Positions 12,278 through 21,758 of a DNA stretch of 64,000 bases are shown in pieces. The translations under genes were made by a program, and so were the position numbers. Source of the DNA: Euglena gracilis (Eukaryota; Euglenida; Euglenophyceae; Euglenales); assembly GCA_039621445.1 (NCBI GenBank), contig CP154956.1:11779443-11843442 (forward strand), written 5' to 3'. The notes under the pieces are model-generated. The model searched no databases. It saw nothing but the letters and a program-made list of their open reading frames with translations, and was not told the DNA's origin. Numbering within the stretch: position 1 is the first letter of the stretch; each line of letters starts with the position of its first letter.

Positions 12278-12369
12278 CACATACCCACATGCCCCACGGC
12301 ACCTCCTGTGGCCAACAAGCGGCGGCGCATCACCGAGGCGGACCGGACCGCGACCCACCTTGGGCAGGG
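12278..12369 (+). CDS. putative host-gene exon 9
   Basis: Acceptor AACTCAG at 12,271-12,277, then in phase HIPTCPTAPPVANKRRRITE and a short acidic helix. KRRRI could be a nuclear localisation signal. The donor is uncertain: GT at 12,370 leaves two extra bases, which does not fit the phase of the next exon. Confidence 0.4.
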
Positions 12370-12484
12370 GTCACCCGGTGCAAATGGGACAGGTCGGTGA
12401 GGTGGGAGTGTTCCCCCCGATTACCCAAGTTTTCATGTAGCGCCCACAGAATGGTGGCTCTGTGGGCACCAGAACGAAATTTGA

Positions 12485-12910
12485 CCACAATTTCGGGGCC
12501 GCCAAACAATTGTAACCCCCCCCCCCAAATATAAGGCCGCCCCCAAATATAAAGTCCCTGGGGGTTTTGGTTTTGCCGCCCAAATATAAACCCCCCCCGA
12601 CGTGGAGCCAGACGCTGGTGTCATTCACTAAAAAGTAGATTCTTTTTGGGTGAATACAACATTTTTTCACCAGAAATGCTCCATTTTGGATGAGAATTGC
12701 ATATTTCTGCAAGTAATAGGAGGTACACAATGAAAGTTTGGCATAAAATTGGAATTTGTCCACAATTGAAGGCCGCCGAAGTCCATAGAGGCCGCCCGAA
12801 AAAGTTTGATTTTCCCCCCAAATACAAAGCCCCCCCTGAGGGTCTTGAAATCCCGTCCAAATATAATGCCGGGGGGGGGGGAGCTTTATATGGGGGGGGG
12901 GGGTTATTTG
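12485..12910. repeat. CCGCCCAAATATAAA repeats
   Basis: The motif CC(G)CCCAAATATAA(A/G) recurs at about 12,519, 12,539, 12,578, 12,813 and 12,857, sometimes beside a G-run. No gene is seen. Confidence 0.6.
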
Positions 12911-13189
12911 CATTTGTTTTTTTTTGTAAACCACATTAAATGAATGCCCAGTGGCTCCTGCAGTGCATCTTGGGGGATAATGCACAAATATTGTTTCTCG
13001 GCTCTTTTGGCAAAAGGCCAAATCAGATCATTTTTTTTCTGGATGTTTTGTCGGCGGCCTCACGTTTTTCTGGACTCAAACCGGCTGCCTGCGAGCTGCT
13101 TTCATGGTTGCACAGCCTTGGCACACCGCCTGCCCTTCATCCCTCCGCCAGCATTGCCACCCCACACCCCAGCCATACCTACCCCCCCC

Positions 13190-13375
13190 CCCCGGGAAAC
13201 TGTCATGCCCGAGAACCTGTCAGGGTCCCGCCCGGGAAACTGTCAGGGTCCCCGGTACCGGCCAACCTGTCAGTATAGGAAGTTGTCTCCCCGGTACCGG
13301 CCAACCTGTCAGTATAGGAAGTTGTCAGGGTCCCCGGTACCAGCCAACCTGTCAGGTGACAGTTTCCCGGGGGGG
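13190..13375 (+). repeat. family C array (GGTACCGGCCAACCTGTCAG)
   Basis: Direct repeats of CCCCGGTACC(G/A)GCCAACCTGTCAG (three copies) and GAAACTGTCAGG, ending at a G-run just before exon 10. Confidence 0.85.
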
Positions 13376-13383
13376 GGGGGTAG

Positions 13384-13533
13384 GTATTCTACAACCACGC
13401 CGCAGAGGGCCCTGCGGCCAACGCCCTCCTGGAGTTCGCGGTGGACACGTACGACCCCAACGCCCACCGCTACCAGGCCATCCTGGACGAGGTCCTCGCC
13501 ATGCGGTGCGGCGCCGAGAGCGCCATGCCCAGG
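13384..13533 (+). CDS. putative host-gene exon 10
   Basis: After GGGGTAG the block reads VFYNHAAEGPAANALLEFAV and continues DTYDPNAHRYQAILDEVLAM. This is one of the most protein-like stretches in the left third. The 3' end is unclear: GT donors inside the block (13,490 and 13,505) would shorten it, and no GT follows the visible end of the open block. Confidence 0.5.
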
Positions 13534-14021
13534 GGCCGCCTTTTTTCAAACGTTTTCAGCGCTTCGCGCCGCAAATTCTTCAGCCCAGCCCGTCATCGCC
13601 AGGCTGCGGAAACTTTATCACCACTCGACCCCGGGGGAGGAGGGGTCCGCAGCCCGGCTGGGAGTTGCTGGCTGGAGAAAAGGTGCTTGCTGGCTAGAAC
13701 CCTGGGCTGAAGAAATGCTGGCTGGCTAGAACCCTGGGCTGTAGGGTGGGCTGAAGAAATGCCCTGGCGAAATCACTTGGAAAGGAAATACACATGAATT
13801 GTCCTTGTCTGTTTGCCATTCTGATGAAAGTACATGTGCTTTAAACATTTTGTTTCAGGAATTTGTGCACAAGCACATTTTTTCATTTCTCAAAGGTCTG
13901 GAGATATATTATGCTTTTCTGTTGCCTTCAAACGAATTTCAGGCATCTAATCAAAGGAAGTTCCTTTTCTGCAAAATACCAGATGTTCTTTCTGATTGGT
14001 TTAAAATATTGCCTCCCCCCC

Positions 14022-14180
14022 CCATGCCTAATGAACGCCCTTGCCCAATGAACAGGGGGTGTTCGGGCCGTCTAGATTGTCACCATATACTTTATCTACA
14101 CAGAAACCATACACCAAGCTCAATGAACACCCCCCGTTCGGACCGTCTAGATTGTCACCTTAGTGTTCATTGGGCTTGGG
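14022..14180. repeat. fold-back repeat B, copy 2
   Basis: Close relative of 5,412-5,575, with the same inverted ends and internal GTTCGG(G/A)CCGTCTAGATTGTC motifs. It is flanked on the right by family A and D repeats. Confidence 0.75.
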
Positions 14181-14204
14181 GGGGGGGAGGCACTTACCCC
14201 CCCC

Positions 14205-14602
14205 CTATGTCCAACGACCCCCCTATGTCCAATGACCACCCCCCCGGTCGGAGGACACCTTTTCGGAGGTTTGACCAAATTTTTGGTCCCGGCGCGAAGC
14301 GCCGGGACGAAAAATTTTGCCCAAAAATTGGCCAAAAATTTGGCCAAAATGCCATTTTTGACACTTTTTGGACAAAAATTTGTCAAAATTGCCCAAAATT
14401 TTCGGCGCGAAGCGCCGGAAGGGAAAATTGGGGCATTTTTGGGTGGGTAGGGACCCGGGTGCCCACCAACTTTTTTTTGACCCCATGTCCAACGACCACC
14501 CCCCCGGTCAGAGGACACCTTTTTGGTCACTACCCTATGTCCAACGACCACCCCCCCGGTCGGAGGACAGAGGTTACTGGTCGTTGGACATAGGGGGGGG
14601 GG
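14205..14602. repeat. family A fold-back units with family D hairpins
   Basis: Four TGTCCAACGACC(A/C)CC units followed by GGTC(A/G)GAGGACA occur at 14,207, 14,225, 14,485 and 14,538, with one inverted copy near 14,578. Two GGCGCGAAGCGCC hairpins (14,290 and 14,402) lie in the A/T-rich middle. Confidence 0.75.
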
Positions 14603-15006
14603 GGGTAATATGCGTTATTTAATTAATACACTGAGAATGAAAATGAAGGGGGAAAGCATTTTCTTGACAGTGTTTTCCGGAAAGATGACCTTCGAAAAGG
14701 TGGTTATGTTTGTTGAAAAGAGGAGGTATCAGGAAAGGTTTGATGTGCTGGTCAAAATGGCCAGGCAACGGCCTTTGAGTATATTTGGGGTATTGCCTTT
14801 CACTTCAAAGTTCTGGCTGAAAAAAAGTCCAATCCAGCTGGATTTGGGCCTTTTTTACCTTTTTTTCAGGTCGGTCCCCTGGGGTGGGGGTCCAGCAAGC
14901 ACCTTTTTTTCGTCCAGGACCTTTTCCAGCCGGCGGGCTGGATCCCCCACCCGGGGGGGGGGGGGTCTTTAAAAAAAATTCCCTGGATGCCGCCCTGCCA
15001 ACACAG

Positions 15007-15066
15007 CAGAACGTGGAGCTGAATTGGTGGCTGACGGGGGAACTGCTGCCAGCATACACCACCCTG
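15007..15066 (+). CDS. possible host-gene exon 11
   Basis: CAACACAG acceptor and CTG/GTCGCC donor enclose 20 codons (QNVELNWWLTGELLPAYTTL). The frame continues open to 15,165. Its phase fits exon 12 but the link to exon 10 is unresolved. Confidence 0.3.
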
Positions 15067-15724
15067 GTCGCCCACCCACTGGTCGGGCCAGCCCCTAGCG
15101 CCGAATGGGACCAACCCCCCCCCCCACCTCCAGACCCCCACGACAGGCTTTCTAACTGCGCATGAGACACCTCCGACGTATTCACTTTGGTTGAGTCTAA
15201 GAGCCTGCACTCGCCCACCTTGCATCATACCTCCCCCCAGAAATTGACATGCCCGAGAACCTGTCAGGTGCCACCAGGAAACTGTCAGGTTCCGCATAGA
15301 TTTATTGAACACCTGCGTGCCCCTCCCTGGGGGGTTCCGCTGGGGATGGGGTCCGCCAGGGTTTAGTCCGGCCGAGCCGAAGGCTGGGCCAGAAAAAATT
15401 ATTCAAGGGGTTTCAGCCGATTTTGTGCAGATTTTGGGTGGGTGGTCGGGTCAGGTCCTCAGTAACCCACCCGCGCTGACCAACCAAACCTGAATTTACA
15501 CCCCCCCCCAGAGATGAAGAAATGAAAGACGCCGAGGGCGGTTTTTTTGGTCGCAAAACCCCCCAAAAAACTGGTTTTTGACATTTTTTTATGAACCATC
15601 ATCAAAATGCCTTTTATTGACAAATTTTACCAAAAAAATGCACATTTTGGCTTTTTTTTTTGGTGTCGTTTTTTGGCGGTTCGGTTTTGGCCAACAATTT
15701 CTTGACTCCCACTTACCTCCCGCC

Positions 15725-15950
15725 CCCCCCGGTCAGATGTGATCTTTTCGTCAATGATGTTGGCTCAATCATTGTTGAAGATTTGTGTGATTCAATTTCG
15801 CTTTTTTGCATTTGCTTATTTCTTTTGTGCAATTTCTTGGGATGACTGCCATAAAATGGTTGAATATGCCCAAAATGGTGTGAAAAAAGGCCAATAGCTC
15901 CAAAAAAAATGGTAGCAAACTACCCAAAATAACTAAAATGGATGCAAATG
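15725..15950 (+). repeat. dispersed repeat E, copy 1
   Basis: About 225 bp alignable by eye with 18,995-19,235 in the same orientation. Shared landmarks are CAGATG(T/C)(G/A)ATCTTTT, TTTTTTGCATTTGC, TTGGGATGAC(T/C)(G/A)CCATAAAATGG and ACCCAAA. The region right of it (15,950-16,110) is a CCAAAAATGG-like array. Confidence 0.75.
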
Positions 15951-16143
15951 TGCGGAGTTGCGACAAGTGGCCGTCAGTGACTAAAAATTGGCCCAGGATG
16001 GCCAAAAATGGCAGAAAATGCCCCAAAATGACCAAAAATGACCACAGGTGGCCAAAAAAAAGAACGCCAGAAATGTTTCAAAACGGCCCAAAATTGCCAT
16101 TCCCCCCCACCGGTGGCCAATTTTTTGCTGACCTGGGGTTCAC

Positions 16144-16206
16144 CCCCCTGTCCAACGACCACCCTTTCTGGTCGCAGACGAACATTGGTGGTCGTTGGAC
16201 AAGGGG
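16144..16206. repeat. family A, complete short fold-back copy
   Basis: About 63 bp with near-perfect inverted ends: CTGTCCAACGACCACC and, at the other end, GGTGGTCGTTGGACAAG. This is the clearest single unit of family A. Confidence 0.8.
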
Positions 16207-16409
16207 GGGGTATAACCTCCCCCCACTCTTCAGCTGACCACACCAGACCTTGGAAACCGCAGGGGGGGTGAACAAGTGGGGGGGGTTTACTTGCCGACCT
16301 GTCAGGTGACAGGTTTCCAGGGGGAGGGGCTTCCCCCCCTGTACTCGCCTCCTCAACTGATTTTTCCTCCCCAACGGGGGAGGAATAATGTTTGGCGGGT
16401 GGGGTTCAG

Positions 16410-16538
16410 GGGACGCGCCCGGGCGCAAAGCACCGGGAGGCCGTGTTCCTGAACCGGCTGCACACGGAGCAGCCACAGTTCTTCGACATGCTGCGCCAGG
16501 AGAAGTACCACCCCAACGAGCCGAACACCACGCTACAG
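16410..16538 (+). CDS. putative host-gene exon 12
   Basis: Acceptor GGTTCAG at 16,403-16,409 and donor CTACAG/GTCCCC at 16,539 enclose 43 whole codons. Contains HREAVFLNRLHTEQPQFFDM followed by LRQEKYHPNEPNTTLQ. Phase 0 at both ends matches its neighbours. Not recognised as a named domain. Confidence 0.55.
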
Positions 16539-17639
16539 GTCCCCCAGCCCCCCGCCACTCCACAGAATGGGCAGAAGTTTTTTGCAGCCCAGCGAAGCCA
16601 GGCAGAACCGAAAAGGTTGGTTATGTTTGTACAGTGGGAGGGGGGAGTCCGACCCCACTGGCTGTCCAGACCAACCCCCCTCCTCTCCCCTCCAAACGCC
16701 AAGGGAGGGTCCGTGGACCCCCTGGAACCAAAATTTTTTCTTCCCGACGCTTTGCCAGAAAAGTTTTTTTTCATTAGTTTTACAAATTTTCTAATTTTCT
16801 CAAACCATTTTCTTGAAACACAACTTGAAACAATACTTTCTTGAAACACGAGTTTTTTTTTGAAGATTTCCGTAAAAATTTACAGCGCTGCAGGTTGTTC
16901 CCATGAGAAGGGAGGGTCCCAAACCCCCCCTCCCAGGGGGTTGGCCCCTCATTTGATATCCCCTCCTCTCCCCTCACTTGTGTTCACAGGGTGTGCACAG
17001 CTGCTGCCCCCCGGCACCCCATATCCTTTTGCCGGTGGTGAACAGATAACTTTTTTTGCAAAAAGCACGTAAGGAGATGCCCAGTCGGGCATATGAAGAA
17101 GCGTGGTAATCGAACGAGCTCAAGAAAAAAAATGGCAAGGCGTGTCTTTTGCTGTCGGGGTTATGGAAAAACTTTGACTTCAAAAAATGTGGGATTTTTA
17201 TTTTTGATTGTTTAAAGAAATGAGGGGATCTTTGATGGGTGCAGCATTTCAGGACACGCAACTGTGTGTTCTGGGTGACCATGTCCATGATAGGTGCTTT
17301 TCTGTGTAGTTTGTCCCACTTAAGCCTTGGACAGAGTCCACGGCCCATGTTCTTGTTCGTGCTTACCAAAATTGCGGTTGGAGATGGGTGGTTTCCCATC
17401 AGCTTGTCTCCTGTGACCTTTTTCCGGACTGGAAGGCAACGTTGATTTTTCAAGTCTGTGCATCGAGCTTCTGTTGGGCACACATTCTTGCCTCAGTGAC
17501 CAACTCCACCCACTGGGGTTGAAAGCTGACCGGTTCTCAAAGTGACAGTCCTTTTTTTGAAAGTGCACCCGCGTGCACACGTGCACCGCTGGGGGCTGTC
17601 CACGACATCCCGGCGCCCCCGACGTCCTCGTTCGTGCAG

Positions 17640-17781
17640 CCGGCGCGCCCTGCCGCCGCCTCTGCCGCCGCCGACTCCCCAGCGGGCTCCCCCAGCGCAC
17701 TGGCCGCCTCCGAGGACGACCCCGGCGCTGCGGCGGGCTGGGACGTGCCATTCGAGCTGGAGATTGGGCCCGCGGATTCTG
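17640..17781 (+). CDS. putative host-gene exon 13
   Basis: TTCGTGCAG acceptor, then an Ala/Pro/Ser-rich stretch leading to GWDVPFELEIGPADS and a GT donor at 17,782 (47 codons plus one base). The exon may extend upstream. Likely a disordered region followed by a short ordered motif. Confidence 0.45.
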
Positions 17782-18539
17782 GTCACGGGACGGCCTCTTA
17801 TCGGGACTGTTTCTTCTCTGCAACTGTCCTTGTTTGGTGTCCTTCAGGACATGGTTGTTGTTTATTATTTCTGTCGTCTTCTTCGAGGTTTTTTATTATC
17901 CTCCTTCTTCTGCGAGTACCATTTTTGCCTGCAATTTTGTCACGTGCTGTGCTGAGTATTCCGCACACCATTTTGAAATTCTCTGCCCCGCTTTTTTGCA
18001 GTGCTGCACACTTGGAGTATCCGCCCCAACATGTACAAGGGGTGGTTGTACCCCCCCCCCTTGTGCTGCCGAACCCGTCACCCCCAGAAGTTGCCGCACC
18101 CCTCTCTCTGTCACCCAACTTTGTCACCCCCACCGGATAAAGAATTTTCCACAAAAATGGGCCCAAAATGAATTCTGGGGTGCTTTTCGAGCGGAGAGAT
18201 ACCAACTCCTGCGCAACTTCCAAGAGTCAAAATATCACCCCCTTGTGAGGGTCCTGGGCCCTTCCCGGAATTGATGCATCCCCAGGCAGTCACCCCCCTG
18301 CCCCTTTGTGCTGCCCAACTCATCACGTGGCAATTGGAGGGGGGGGGAGGTTGCGCAGTTCAATTTCCTGCCAACCTCCCCCTGAAACTGTCATACCAGA
18401 GAGCCAGCCAAGGTCCCCCCAGGAAACAAACCATCAGGGTCCCCAGGGATCATTTCCACGAGGGTGTCAGCCCCCCCGCAGGAAGTTACCCCCAGGGCTG
18501 TGGGGAAGGCCTAGTAGGGGGTCAACCCCCCCGCCAACC

Positions 18540-18935
18540 GTGAACCCCCCCAAAAATAAGACCCGGGTCTTATTTTTGGGTCCGTTGCTGGAAGCCTCCA
18601 GGGGGGGGTCTTATTTTTGAATTTTTTCTTGACCGACCGGGGCCTGAAAAAACATCATTTTCCCAAGAGCACCAAAACTTTTCCTTCAGCGCTTCGCGCC
18701 ATGTGTAAATTGGTGTAAATTGACATTTTCCCTTTTTTTTTGCACTTCAAAAATCTGAAAATTTTTGAAATTTCAATCATTTTTGTGTATGAAATCGGGG
18801 TTTTTGGTAATTTTTCAGAAAAAAATTCACCGTCAGGGAGGTCTTATTTTTTGGATTTTTGCTCGATCGGCCCAGGGGGGGTCTTATTTTGGGGGGGGGG
18901 GGTCTTATTTTTGGGGGGGGGTTACCACCACGTGA
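18540..18935 (+). repeat. GGGGTCTTATTTTT repeats
   Basis: The unit GG(G)TCTTATTTTTG recurs at 18,568, 18,608, 18,839, 18,879 and 18,902. A family D core (CAGCGCTTCGCGCC) lies at about 18,688. Confidence 0.7.
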
Positions 18936-18994
18936 GGAGAAATTCCTTCCCGGGGAGCGGGACCGCCCCCCTCGTCCGACCACCGGGCCTGTCC

Positions 18995-19235
18995 AACGAC
19001 TCCCCCCCATCAGATGCAATCTTTTTGGACACAATGTTGGTTCAGAAAACGCGGGGCAAATTGTGTGATCTATTTCTCTTTTTTTTTGCATTTGCATGTT
19101 TCCCAGATGCTTTGTTTTTGAAACTTGTTGGGATGACCACCATAAAATGGCTGAAATACCAAAAATGGTGCAAAAAAATGCCAATTGCCCCTCAAAATGG
19201 GTAACAAATTACCCAAAGTGACGAAATTGGTGTAC
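18995..19235 (+). repeat. dispersed repeat E, copy 2
   Basis: Direct-orientation relative of 15,725-15,950. A family A motif precedes both copies, so A and E may be parts of one longer element. Confidence 0.75.
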
Positions 19236-19236
19236 C

Positions 19237-19365
19237 TCCCCAATGCCCAATGAACAGGTGGGACTGCCGAGATTGTCACCATGTACCTCATCTGCACAGA
19301 AGGCGTACCCCCATACCCAAATGAACGCCCCGGTTCGGATTGTCTAGATTGTCACCTTCGTTGAG
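19237..19365. repeat. fold-back repeat B, copy 3
   Basis: Shorter, more diverged relative of 5,412-5,575. It keeps GCCCAATGAACAGG, GATTGTCACCATGTACC and GTTCGGATTGTCTAGATTG. A CCAAAAATGG array follows at 19,385-19,505. Confidence 0.65.
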
Positions 19366-19781
19366 GGGGGGGGGGGTTAGGAGGCAAGATTGCAACAAAC
19401 GGCCAAAAGTTGCTAAAGTTGACCAAAAATGGCCAAAAATGGTCAAAAGTTATAAAATATGGCTAAAATATGGTCTAGAAAAAAATACAGCAAAAATGGC
19501 CAAACACCCCCATCTGGGCCAATTTTTTTAGAAGCCTGCCACCCCCCCGTCTGACAACCACCCCCTCTGAATGGAAACAGCATGTGAGCATGTGAGGCTT
19601 TTTTTGCCACCCCCCCCCCCCGGTCGGAGACGAACATTTGTGGTCGTTGGCCAAGGGGACATGCGAGCGTCCCACCATCTGTCAACACGCACACGTCAAT
19701 TTCGAATTTTGGCCCGAGTTAGGAATCATCGACCATCAATCTTCGGACGCAGTAGGACACAAGGTGGACCACTTCAAGGCA

Positions 19782-19991
19782 AAAGGTGTGGAAGGGTCCC
19801 CTCAGCACTGGCCTGCCAGTGCCCCTGTGCCCAGCCCCCTTCCATGGGTGGCGAAGCAGCGGTGGGCGCTCGACGACGATGACCTCGGCTCGCCGGGCTC
19901 GTCCTGGGCGCCGGACGGCAGCCTCAGCCCGGGGCTGCTGTCGGACCCGGGGACCCGCGTCCTCCTCCCTGGCCACGGCACACAGGGGATG
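19782..19991 (+). CDS. putative host-gene exon 14
   Basis: Reads VAKQRWALDDDDLGSPGSSW, then Ser/Gly/Pro-rich sequence ending near LLPGHGTQ. A start after GCAAAAG at 19,781 would give the two bases needed by exon 13. The DDDD run followed by an SP-rich tail looks like a disordered acidic region. Ends are uncertain. Confidence 0.4.
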
Positions 19992-20226
19992 GCTTGGGGG
20001 GGATTGGCTTCTCTTTCCAGACACAAAGATATCTTGTTCTGTGGTACGGGATGCTCCAGTCGATGAATCACAGTCAAGAGACCTTTTTTTTCCCGACCCC
20101 CGCAGACTGATGTTTGCCTGATCGACAAAGAGCCCGAAAACAGTTCGAAGAAGGGCGGACAGAAGTTTTGTTGGGGAACTTGAATATTCCATCAAATTCT
20201 TCAAAGCTTTTTGCTGTGTGTATGTG

Positions 20227-20292
<66 letters not shown>
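20227..20292 (+). repeat. (TC)n-(TG)n compound microsatellite
   Basis: About 22 bp of TC repeat joined to about 42 bp of TG repeat, within the intron after exon 14. Confidence 0.95.
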
Positions 20293-20294
<2 letters not shown>

Positions 20295-20904
20295 AGTTTC
20301 TGTGTGTGCGCGCATGCGCACGCATGCACGTGTCCGACACAAACACAGACAGAACCCCAATTGCACCTTTTTTTGATTTCCAAATGTATCCAAAGGTTAT
20401 TGTACCCTCTTATTTTCTTTGTCTCCATGGGTGGAGCAGGTCACGGGAGGGGGGTCCGGGGGGGGGGGGGGGGAAAGGGTCTTTCTCAAGGACCGAAAAA
20501 CGGGCTGTTCCCCTGGCTCAAAAAGCCCCCCTTTCCAGGTCATTTTGGGCTTTTTTTTCCCCCTCGACCCGCCAAGGTCCGATTCAGCCTGTATTTTCGT
20601 CGAGTGCCGACCCCACCCCGGGGGGGATGCCTGCCTGGGCAGGCACTCCAGGGCACAAAAATCTGACCCCGGGGGGGTTGGGGGCACTCAACCAAAAGCA
20701 CCCAGCAGGCACTCCGGCACCTTTGGCGCTGGAAGGCTCAAAAAAGGCTTATTTTCAAGGAAAATGGCTTATTTTCTGAGGAAAGTCATTGGGCACAGGT
20801 CGAAAATCCGACCCCGGGGGGGTAGTGCCTGCCTGGGCAGGCGCTTAAGGGTACTCCGGACCCCGCCCCCCCCCCCCCCCGGGGTTGGTAAAAAAACAGC
20901 CTGG

Positions 20905-20966
20905 TCATCATGCCCCATGATGGCCATCATGACCCTGATGGCCATCATGACCCATGATGGCCTCCG
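20905..20966. repeat. ATGATGGCCATCAT palindromic tandem repeat
   Basis: ATGATGGCCATCATGACCC-like units repeat three times; each core is itself a perfect palindrome. Confidence 0.85.
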
Positions 20967-21069
20967 ATTTGCAGGTCACAGTGGGGTGGTGGGGGGGGGG
21001 GGGGCACGGGGACCGCACCCCCGTTAAAGGGGTGCATCAATCCAGCGCGTATGTTCCCTTGGCACGATC

Positions 21070-21297
21070 ATGAGCAACCCCGTCCGCCTTCTGTTCCCCG
21101 GTGCCCCAAATCCCCAAACGTCCCCCCAGCCCTCCCCTGGCGCCGCCCGAGCCAAGAAGTCGCGGCCGTCCCCGACGGCCACCGCCCGCCCCGTTGACCC
21201 CAGCCTTGGCCCGAGCCCCGGCCCTGGCCAGCTGCGCAGCTCCTCGCCCGTCACGCACAGGGCGGTCTTCAGGCTTCCGGGCACCCCCCCCCCCCCG
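21070..21297 (+). CDS. possible host-gene exon 15 (Pro/Ser-rich)
   Basis: GC-rich open block reading MSNPVRLLFPGAPNPQTSPQ and then many Ser-Pro and Pro-Gly pairs with a basic patch (RAKKSRPSP). Composition and position between exons 14 and 16 suggest a disordered coding exon. Splice ends not placed. Confidence 0.3.
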
Positions 21298-21669
21298 GGC
21301 ATTGTGCACGGTGCGCCACCCCGAGAGGCATAAATGCAGAAAACCATCGCCCGGGTTTGACCAACTCTCAGCATGGCATCGGATGTATATGTGCAGGTGC
21401 CCGTCACTGATGCCTGCGCGCTCGTGCGCATCCTGACCTCAGGGCAGTGTTCTTTTTCCCACCGTTTGAGTCAGCCCCCACCCCCAAGTCCCCTGACACA
21501 CTGTAGCTTCCTCACGGATTATAGAAGTATGGAGTTGTAACTTGGGGGAGGGATAAGTTAACAGGTTTTTTGTGTGTGTGCGTGATTCTCTTGAGTCCTG
21601 ATGAACCCAGCGAGGGACAGATTGGGAGTTGCATCCGGTCTACTTTTAAAAAAAGCTGGGGGAAACAGG

Positions 21670-21758
21670 TTGGATTAGCGGAGGTATCCCCCTACTCAAC
21701 AACCCCCCTGGTCATGTTTGACCACCGGGACTTCCGCGTGTACAAGCCGTTTGAATGA
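21670..21758 (+). CDS. putative terminal exon of the host gene
   Basis: After GGGGGAAACAG the frame reads VGLAEVSPYSTTPLVMFDHR, then DFRVYKPFE and TGA at 21,756-21,758. The clean stop and the drop in GC after it suggest the gene's 3' end. Confidence 0.4.
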
